Positions 1 through 4,452 of a stretch of DNA of 7,629 nt are shown piece after piece. Source of the DNA: Patescibacteria group bacterium (GTDB taxonomy: Bacteria; Patescibacteriota; Gracilibacteria; UBA1369; JAHJTR01); NCBI GenBank assembly GCA_018829865.1, contig JAHJTR010000014.1, forward strand, positions 1 through 7,629, read 5' to 3'. The notes below the pieces were generated by a model. The model was given only the letters and a program-made list of their open reading frames with translations. It ran no database searches and was not told the DNA's origin. The position numbers and the translations under genes are program-made. Within the stretch, counting starts at the first letter, position 1; each line of letters starts with the position of its first letter.

Positions 1-145
1 AGGCCCCACTCGCCAAGTGGTAATTTGCCGAGAACTAACCAAAATCTACGAAGAAGCCTTGAGATTAACCCTGTCTGAAGCCCTCGAACATTTTCAAAAA
101 ACAAAACCCAAAGGCGAATTCGTAATTTGTTTGGCGGGGGTGTAA
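1..145 (+). CDS. rsmI: 16S rRNA (cytidine-2'-O)-methyltransferase RsmI, 3' end only
   Basis: Only the last 47 codons are present, in the frame starting at base 2 and ending with TAA at 143-145. The peptide contains VVICRELTKIYEEALR, then a TLSEALEHF segment and KGEFVICLAG. This matches the conserved C-terminal part of the RsmI/YraL SAM-dependent methyltransferase (RELTK, then GxL.E, then KGEfvi). RsmI 2'-O-methylates C1402 of 16S rRNA in the ribosomal P-site. The protein stops right after the KGEFVICLAG strand, so it lacks the extra C-terminal helical part of longer homologs, which is common in compact genomes. The gene converges on the cyclase gene, with the palindromic repeat cluster between their 3' ends. 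The catalytic N-terminus lies outside the window, so activity cannot be judged. Confidence 0.88.
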   Translation, partial: GPTRQVVICRELTKIYEEALRLTLSEALEHFQKTKPKGEFVICLAGV

Positions 146-163
146 GACAATCTATAACATCTT

Positions 164-351
164 AGCTGGAGTTGGAGCAGGATTTTAAAAGCTGGAGCGG
201 AGTTGCACTTTAAAAGTTGGAGCGGAGTTGCACTCCGCTTCAAAACGTTAAAACTTAAGTTGTATAACAGGGCTAAAGTTGGAGCAGGATTGCATCCCAA
301 AGTTGGAGCAGGATTGCATCCCAAAGTTGGAGCAGGATTGCATCCTGCTCC
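164..351. repeat. Cluster of palindromic GGAGC(A/G)G-type repeats (REP-like)
   Basis: At least six copies or partial copies of one element begin with TTGGAGC: a truncated copy at 172-183, a half-copy at 193-210, a nearly full hairpin at 219-241, and three at 277-300, 301-324 and 325-351. The full copy at 329-351 is a perfect hairpin, GGAGCAGGAT / TGC loop / ATCCTGCTCC. The copy at 219-241 has GGAGCGGAGT / TGC / ACTCCGCTTC, with different stem bases but pairing kept. The cluster sits between the converging rsmI and cyclase genes, a typical REP position, and could serve both as a terminator. No REP-associated tyrosine transposase gene is visible in the window. Confidence 0.85.
277..348. repeat. 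Three tandem 24-bp units within the palindromic cluster
   Basis: Bases 277-300 and 301-324 are identical 24-mers that start AGTTGGAGCAGGATTGCATC and end CCAA. The third unit (325-348) is identical up to the right arm, where it keeps the complete palindromic half (CCTGCTCC). The first two units have lost their right arm, so they look like amplified half-elements rather than independent hairpins. The spacing is exact, with no spacer DNA. Confidence 0.9.
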
Positions 352-419
352 ATAAATACCCCCCAAAGTCAGCTCTCTCCACAAAAAAACCCCCATCACA
401 ATCCTCAAATCTAAACCCG

Positions 420-2678
420 CTACTTCCCCCGAATATCAAAAACCCCATCCCACCCATCAACCGGAGCATTCTTCGCAGCACTCATAATCCTGCATCTCTC
501 AGCGAATATCTTACTCGGCCAGTCATAAGGCGCAGTTTTAACTATTCCCTCAAAAACCTTCAAAGCTTCAACAAAATTACGCGCCCGATAAAGCGCAAGC
601 CCTTGAGCATAATACTGCATAATTTTAAGCTGAGCAGGGGACACCTTGCCCTTAGCGCCAACAAGCTCATAAATCCTCACATTCTGATCCTTGCCTTTAA
701 CACGCACTAAATCGAGCTCTCTGAACTCAAAATTTGTTCCAGCCATACGATATGTAGTTTCATCCACAATAATATGAGTACCATAAACTTTATTGGTACC
801 CTCAAGCCGAGAACCCAAGTTAACGGTATCTCCCATAGCCGTATAATCAAAACGCTCACGCGACCCCATATTACCCACAATCGCCTCACCCGTCGAAATA
901 CCAACCCTAAAATCAAGCAGCGGTTTCGCCTCAACTCGCCATTTTTCATGCAAATCATGCAAAGCCCTGCGGCAATTAAGCGCCGAAGCACAGGCATTAA
1001 TCGCATGATTCTTATCCTCCAAAGGAGCGCCAAAGAAAGCCATAATCGCGTCGCCCTCAAATTTATCCAAAGTACCTTTCAGATTCATTATTGTGCTAGC
1101 CATTGTGTCCATATATTCATTGATTAGAGCCACAAGAGCCTCAGGTTTAAGCCCTTCACTCAAATGAGTGAAATTCACAATATCACTAAAGAACACACTC
1201 AAAATCCGCTTCTGCCCGCCAAGTGCCAGCATGTCCGGATTCTTCATCACTTCTTTAACCACATCTTTACTAACATAATGGCTAAAAGCACCTTTCAAAG
1301 CAAATTTCTCACGCAGCTCGGCAAAATATCTATAAATAATAATCGTAATATAGGTAGTAAGAAGAGTTAAATACGGCTGCACCATATTCAAAATCGCTCC
1401 TTGCGAGTAAAAAAAATGTGCAGTCAGAGTATAAAGAATACCAAAAGCCAGAATAACAGCGATGCCAAGCCAAATATTCGTATATACCAGCACCAAAGCA
1501 GCCACCACAGCCACAGCCACATTAGTCACAATTTTGCTCAAATCCCCCTGATTCCGCAAATAATTCTCATTCAAGATAGTCTGAATAATATTGGCATGAA
1601 TCTCAACCCCGGGCATCGGCACCCCGCCGCTTACAGGAGTATATTGCTCATCATGCAAATCACTGGCCGTCACCCCAAAAAGCACGATTTTATCTTTAAA
1701 AACCGAAGTATCAAATGAGTTATTAATCAAATCAATATAAGAAATCATCTTAAAACTATAAGGTTGATCAAAATAATTGATCATCATCTTCCCATTCTCA
1801 AGAGGAATGGCGATTTCTTTGCCTCCAAGAGTAGTTTTATAAAACTGAGTCCCAACAACAGGATCTCCATTGGAGTCGACCGTTACCCCTGAATCACCAC
1901 TATCGGCAACCACACCCGTAACATCCTTTCCATCGCTACTCAAAATTCTGCCCTGCACATTATCAGCTTCCGCGCCAAAGTAAGCCCTAAGCACTTTCAA
2001 AGAAAAATGCTCATACAGCTTATTGTTATTATTATTCAGAAAGGTTAGGGGAGTCCTGCGTACAACATTGTCTTCATCGGCCCGTGCATTAGCAATCCCA
2101 CCCCGAGTTCTATCCGGGTCGAATATCATAAAAGGAAAAACACTGTAAGAATAAGACCAAAGCCCATTATTTTCTATATTCTCAATAAAGATTTCAGCCG
2201 CCGGCACAACATTTCCAGCTTTTTCAATAGTGTCAGCAAGTTTTTCATCCGCAGGATAAGTATATTCATAATCCTCGATAAATTTCTCTACATATTTATT
2301 ACCCTCACCCAAGTTTTTCATATTATCAATCAACTCGTTAATAGTCCCTCTTTTAACATAGTTTTCGCGGTCACTGAACAAAATATCTATTCCAATAACT
2401 TTCGGCTTCCCAAGATTAATTTTCTCAATCGCTTCGGCATAATCAGCCCTAGAGTATTCAAGCAACCGCTTACGTTCATACGGATTCAACACAAAAGACT
2501 TCTTATCAATCGCCACAATCACAATTTCATCACTCGGCTGATTTTTGGTATACAAACTATCAGCAATTTTAAGATGCCAATTATTAATTATTTTTGAGGA
2601 GGAGATTACAGTCGTAAGCGCAGCAACCGCTAAGCCTACAAAAAATGCAATGAGGATTTTATTTTTAAATATTTTCAT
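420..2678 (-). CDS. CHASE2-domain membrane adenylate/guanylate cyclase (class III)
   Basis: Predicted integral-membrane sensor cyclase of 752 residues, making cyclic nucleotide (probably cAMP) on the cytoplasmic side. In order from the N-terminus: one transmembrane helix (~8-28), an extracytoplasmic CHASE2 sensor (~30-375, including VIGIDILFSD and the closing PGVEIHANIIQTI), three transmembrane helices (~383-452), and a class III catalytic domain (~490-645). All expected catalytic residues are present: metal aspartates in FSDIVNFT (D499) and KFEGD (D543), base-selecting K539 and T613 (DYTAMGD), and transition-state N620 and R624 (VNLGSRLE). A TPR-like helical pair ends the protein (~690-730). 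K/T at the selector sites favours ATP. The ATG at 2678 precedes the first membrane helix directly; an in-frame TTG at 2732 would add 18 residues. No Shine-Dalgarno site precedes either. CHASE2 carries odd Asn-rich and Asp/Gly-rich inserts. The ligand is unknown. Confidence 0.93.
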   Translation of the reverse strand: MKIFKNKILIAFFVGLAVAALTTVISSSKIINNWHLKIADSLYTKNQPSDEIVIVAIDKKSFVLNPYERKRLLEYSRADYAEAIEKINLGKPKVIGIDILFSDRENYVKRGTINELIDNMKNLGEGNKYVEKFIEDYEYTYPADEKLADTIEKAGNVVPAAEIFIENIENNGLWSYSYSVFPFMIFDPDRTRGGIANARADEDNVVRRTPLTFLNNNNNKLYEHFSLKVLRAYFGAEADNVQGRILSSDGKDVTGVVADSGDSGVTVDSNGDPVVGTQFYKTTLGGKEIAIPLENGKMMINYFDQPYSFKMISYIDLINNSFDTSVFKDKIVLFGVTASDLHDEQYTPVSGGVPMPGVEIHANIIQTILNENYLRNQGDLSKIVTNVAVAVVAALVLVYTNIWLGIAVILAFGILYTLTAHFFYSQGAILNMVQPYLTLLTTYITIIIYRYFAELREKFALKGAFSHYVSKDVVKEVMKNPDMLALGGQKRILSVFFSDIVNFTHLSEGLKPEALVALINEYMDTMASTIMNLKGTLDKFEGDAIMAFFGAPLEDKNHAINACASALNCRRALHDLHEKWRVEAKPLLDFRVGISTGEAIVGNMGSRERFDYTAMGDTVNLGSRLEGTNKVYGTHIIVDETTYRMAGTNFEFRELDLVRVKGKDQNVRIYELVGAKGKVSPAQLKIMQYYAQGLALYRARNFVEALKVFEGIVKTAPYDWPSKIFAERCRIMSAAKNAPVDGWDGVFDIRGK

Positions 2679-2765
2679 AAGTATTATTACAGTTTGCACT
2701 AGATCATTCCGATGAACAAACAAATTACCCAAAAAATGAAGTCCAAACGCTAAATTCGTCCCATT

Positions 2766-2774
2766 ATTATACCA
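2766..2774 (-). promoter_or_regulatory. Extended -10 promoter for the cyclase gene
   Basis: Read on the minus strand, this is TGGTATAAT, a perfect TATAAT with the TGN extension that can replace a -35 box. No good TTGACA lies 16-18 bases upstream. Transcription would start near 2759, giving a leader of about 80 bases to the ATG at 2678. The perfect 8-bp palindrome AAGCGCTT (2780-2787), within A/T runs, sits just upstream where a regulator could bind. The promoter is predicted from motif match only. Confidence 0.55.
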
Positions 2775-2820
2775 TTTTTAAGCGCTTTTTAAAACCTTGG
2801 GGCTCTTTTTTGTGAAAATC

Positions 2821-2849
2821 TTGCACCAGTAATCAGTTTAAGATTTAAT
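2821..2849 (+). promoter_or_regulatory. Weak candidate promoter for the antitoxin-like gene
   Basis: TTGCAC (2821-2826) and TTTAAT (2844-2849) are separated by 17 bases. The -10 box matches 5 of 6 consensus positions, but the -35 box is poor. The region is A/T-rich, so chance matches are likely. The element faces away from the cyclase promoter, so the two genes would be divergently transcribed from this ~200-base gap. Confidence 0.25.
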
Positions 2850-2877
2850 TCAATTATAACCAATAGCAAAAAAAGCC

Positions 2878-3096
2878 ATGTTAACATCAAAGTCAACAAT
2901 CTCCTTCACTAAGAATAACTGGAAAAGAATTAAGAACGCCAAAAATAAAAGCAAAGTCATCAATAAAGCATTATCATTCTATTTTGATTCCAAAGCCCAC
3001 TTAAAACAGAAGGAGGAAGATTTTATTCTAGAAGAACATAAGAATTACAAAAAAAACGGAGAGATCTATAGTCACGATCAAGTTTTCTCCAAATAA
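2878..3096 (+). CDS. Small ribbon-helix-helix, antitoxin-like protein without a toxin partner
   Basis: A 72-residue basic protein. Residues 6-10 (TISFT) can form the DNA-contacting beta strand, 12-20 (NNWKRIKNA) the first helix, and 24-42 (KSKVINKALSFYFDSK onward) the second, a layout like the CopG/RelB/ParD antitoxin fold. The tail GEIYSHDQVFSK resembles the toxin-wrapping end of RelB-like antitoxins, where a G-x-x-Y-(S/T)-H-(D/E)-x-V motif is common. In known systems such proteins dimerise, repress their own promoter and neutralise a co-transcribed RelE/ParE toxin. Here no toxin follows: a hairpin starts 15 bases after the stop, and the next gene is on the opposite strand. It may be an orphan regulator or a toxin-antitoxin remnant. 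There is no Shine-Dalgarno site. The family call rests on motif resemblance. Confidence 0.65.
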   Translation: MLTSKSTISFTKNNWKRIKNAKNKSKVINKALSFYFDSKAHLKQKEEDFILEEHKNYKKNGEIYSHDQVFSK

Positions 3097-3111
3097 AAAT
3101 TAGCAAAAAAA

Positions 3112-3160
3112 GAACCTCAGAGTTCCCAACGCAACCGATTAAGGTCACACTCTGAGGTTC
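3112..3160 (-). terminator. Rho-independent terminator with a 12-bp stem, possibly bidirectional
   Basis: GAACCTCAGAGT (3112-3123) pairs perfectly with ACTCTGAGGTTC (3149-3160). On the minus strand the hairpin is followed by seven T residues, so it can end the transcript of the secreted-protein gene, whose stop codon lies only 11 bases before it. On the plus strand a looser pyrimidine run ending in TTTTT follows at 3171-ish, so it may also stop the antitoxin-like gene. The 25-base loop is unusually long for a simple terminator. Confidence 0.8.
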
Positions 3161-3171
3161 ACCTCCCCTTT

Positions 3172-3846
3172 TTATGGGAGAGGACGGAGTCGGACGCGCA
3201 TCCTCCAGAGGCGCCGACTCACTATAATACAGGCTAGTGCCAGGAGAAGCACTAGCCCTTTACGGGAGGGGATGGGTGCCCCTCCCCCCTGGATCAAAAT
3301 GGAGCAACCCAAGCCGCGGGGCGGCTCAGGCTCCACCTCCTCTTCTTCAAGTTGCCATACTAGCTTCCCCGTAGGGAAGCTTTGTTGTATGAAGAAGAGG
3401 TGGCCGTCGGGTGTATACCCGGCGTGTTCATCCTTGCGGAGAACACGCCGGGGAGCAAAATCAGTGGCGTGTATTTCAACGCCACCGACATAATCAACAA
3501 CTGATGACCCATCAACAGTTGTCAAGAGCTCTACCTTCCCCTTTGAGAAAGCTCTCAGGGCAAGGTCCGACGTCCCCATCTCAATCTCTACTGCCACCAC
3601 AGGGAAAACAAAAAGCCTTCCCTTTTCCAGCCTAAACCTCAAGTCCGATATTTTCGAGACTTTCGCCCCGATATCCAACTTGAGGCCGATCTCCTTGCGG
3701 AGAATCGCACAGCCGCTAGGGGGGGCTGTGTACTGGCGGTACCCTTCGGGGCTAACCCCGAGGATACAGGTGGCCGCAGCTCCTGCGGGTGTAAAAACAA
3801 CTACAACCTGCAGAATAAACTGCAGGTACAAAACCGCCTTCTTCAT
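3172..3846 (-). CDS. Secreted, C-terminally anchored protein of unknown function; hairpin-packed gene
   Basis: A 224-residue protein of a family I do not recognise. It has a Sec-type signal peptide (MKK, hydrophobic to ~19, likely cut after A25 in AGAAA), a probably beta-rich middle (~28-165), an acidic/proline linker (EEEEVEPEPP, 167-176), then Cys181, a hydrophobic helix (~197-209) and an Arg-rich end (SRRLWRMRVR). The Cys/helix/Arg tail resembles tripartite sorting signals such as MYXO-CTERM. The start is clear: AAAGGAG lies six bases before the ATG, the only strong Shine-Dalgarno site in the window. The gene is visibly GC-richer than its neighbours and consists largely of consecutive inverted repeats, described separately. 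Antisense open frames across it are shadows. Base composition, ribosome site and structure all suggest foreign or specially selected DNA. That it is coding is likely; its function is unknown. Confidence 0.75.
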   Translation of the reverse strand: MKKAVLYLQFILQVVVVFTPAGAAATCILGVSPEGYRQYTAPPSGCAILRKEIGLKLDIGAKVSKISDLRFRLEKGRLFVFPVVAVEIEMGTSDLALRAFSKGKVELLTTVDGSSVVDYVGGVEIHATDFAPRRVLRKDEHAGYTPDGHLFFIQQSFPTGKLVWQLEEEEVEPEPPRGLGCSILIQGGGAPIPSRKGLVLLLALACIIVSRRLWRMRVRLRPLP

Positions 3847-3869
3847 AGATTTCTCCTTTCTAAAGGCGG
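3187..3869. other. Chain of about 18 back-to-back inverted repeats covering the secreted-protein gene
   Basis: Stems read directly (arms, loop): 3187-3193/3214-3220; 3232-3240/3249-3257 (9 bp, GGCTAGTGC); 3264-3271/3279-3286 (8 bp); 3312-3317/3321-3326 inside 3301-3305/3330-3334; 3333-3349/3390-3403 (14 bp with a 3-base bulge) enclosing 3362-3369/3374-3381 (8 bp); 3418-3429/3441-3452 (12 bp, capped by TCC-TTGC-GGA); 3464-3470/3479-3485; 3497-3503/3516-3522; 3544-3548/3553-3557; 3637-3644/3678-3685 plus 3647-3651/3671-3675; 3687-3694/3699-3707 (one-base bulge); 3708-3714/3724-3730; 3743-3751/3756-3763 (one-base bulge); 3774-3779/3783-3788; 3806-3813/3820-3827 (8 bp, ACCTGCAG); 3834-3840/3863-3869, whose loop holds the start codon and ribosome site. 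Neighbouring genes show no such density. The RNA of either strand could fold. Confidence 0.85.
3853..3859 (-). promoter_or_regulatory. Strong Shine-Dalgarno site AAAGGAG
   Basis: On the minus strand AAAGGAG is followed by six bases and then ATG at 3846. It fixes the start of the secreted-protein gene. It sits in the loop of the stem 3834-3840/3863-3869 (CCGCCTT/AAGGCGG), so the fold would present rather than hide it. No other gene here has a comparable site. Confidence 0.85.
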
Positions 3870-3880
3870 CGTTGTCCCAC

Positions 3881-3970
3881 TTGAACTAGAGCATGAACTT
3901 AAACTTGAACATGAACAAGAGCATCAACGTGTATTGAGCTCACAATATTCACTTCAACTTCAATATCAAT
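3881..3970. repeat. 6-bp tandem array (WTGAAC-like) in the leader of the secreted-protein gene
   Basis: From 3881 the plus strand reads in strict 6-base steps: TTGAAC, TAGAGC, ATGAAC, TTAAAC, TTGAAC, ATGAAC, AAGAGC, ATCAAC (to 3928). The same phase reappears at 3953-3970 as TTCAAC, TTCAAT, ATCAAT, with diverged steps between. The array lies 35 bases upstream of the secreted-protein start codon, in its presumed leader or promoter region. On the plus strand one frame would encode alternating x-Glu dipeptides (LE, LE, HE), but no start codon supports a gene there. Confidence 0.75.
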
Positions 3971-4008
3971 TCCTACTTGGAACACCCACAGTGACTCAGT
4001 GTAGAATC

Positions 4009-4100
4009 ACACCGAGCCCCTGCGAAAGCTCTCTTAATAAACTAAATTATCAGGCTGGGAACCAATAAAATAGCAAAGAGAACTTCGCAAAGCTCGGTGT
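4009..4100. other. 92-base interrupted inverted repeat; candidate structured RNA or terminal repeats of a small element
   Basis: Three matching arm pairs are nested: ACACCGAGC (4009-4017) with GCTCGGTGT (4092-4100), TGCGAA (4021-4026) with TTCGCA (4084-4089), and TCTCTT (4030-4035) with AAGAGA (4076-4081). Small internal loops separate them, and a 40-base A/T-rich loop closes the structure. That makes 21 paired bases in all. No ORF fits inside, and no T-run follows on either strand, so it is not an ordinary terminator. It lies upstream of both flanking genes, which diverge from this gap, so it may be a leader RNA element, a small RNA or a degenerate mobile-element remnant. Confidence 0.7.
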
Positions 4101-4374
4101 AAAAGGTAAAACATGTTCGCCTCAATTCTCCAGAAATATAAAAAAAATAGCGACAAACATTAGTAAACAAAATTTTTAAAGATCAGAGATTAGTCAGTGC
4201 ACTTATTCTATAGTTATCTAGTTTAAGTGTTTAGAAGAGACACATATATTAAATGACTCTTTAAAGTGTAAATTCTTACTATTTTAGGTTAAACAGTGTA
4301 AGTATTGACATAATCTAACTATGACACAGAATTATACTTAAAGTTTCAAAAAAATCAATAGAATTTCATAAACA
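4101..4374. other. A/T-rich intergenic stretch with no gene seen
   Basis: This 274-base stretch is strongly A/T-rich and has many stops in all frames. A TTGACA occurs at 4305-4310 but lacks a well-placed -10 partner (TATACT is 22 bases away). Short words such as AGTGTAA recur (near 4265 and 4295). I find no tRNA, convincing hairpin or coding segment. Confidence 0.6.
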
Positions 4375-4419
4375 GTCAAGTTTTTCTTGACATTTACCAT
4401 TGACTCCTATATAAATAGG
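4375..4419 (+). promoter_or_regulatory. Consensus promoter with overlapping palindromes, upstream of the first lipoprotein-like gene
   Basis: TTGACA (4387-4392) and TATAAA (4410-4415) are 17 bases apart, the best sigma-70-type promoter in the window. Start would be near 4422, leaving about 30 untranslated bases without a Shine-Dalgarno site. Two palindromes cover the promoter boxes: GTCAAG-TTTTT-CTTGAC (4375-4391) over the -35 and CCTAT-ATAA-ATAGG (4406-4419) over the -10. Such placement suits repressor binding, although A/T-rich DNA produces short palindromes easily. Confidence 0.65.
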
Positions 4420-4452
4420 TCTAATCTATAACTACGAATAAAAATAATATAT

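Noticed and set aside
277..351. Regular 24-bp repeats as a CRISPR array
   Set aside because: Units abut with no spacers, only three exist, each is a half-palindrome of a family also found at 7381-7483, and no cas gene is near.
279..710. Plus-strand open frame over the repeats and the cyclase end
   Set aside because: Its protein begins with translated copies of the repeat (EQDCIPKL units) and then runs antisense to the well-supported cyclase gene.
707..1718. Further open frames on both strands inside the cyclase gene
   Set aside because: They lie inside the clear cyclase reading frame and show composition expected of shifted or antisense frames, without any recognisable domain.
2679..2732. 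Upstream TTG start for the cyclase, adding 18 residues
   Set aside because: The ATG at 2678 leads directly into the basic-then-hydrophobic anchor expected, and the extra residues show no feature; TTG cannot be fully excluded because neither start has a Shine-Dalgarno site.
3272..3889. Plus-strand open frames opposite the secreted-protein gene
   Set aside because: The minus frame has a Shine-Dalgarno site, signal peptide and anchor, while the plus frames lack start signals; GC-rich, inverted-repeat DNA opens antisense frames easily.
3871..4068. Plus-strand frame with alternating x-Glu dipeptides ending in TAA at 4066-4068
   Set aside because: There is no start codon or ribosome site near; the frame merely reads the 6-bp tandem array and the 92-base inverted repeat.
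4305..4338. TTGACA ... TATACT as another promoter
   Set aside because: The spacing is 22 bases, too long, while a correctly spaced consensus pair lies downstream at 4387-4415.
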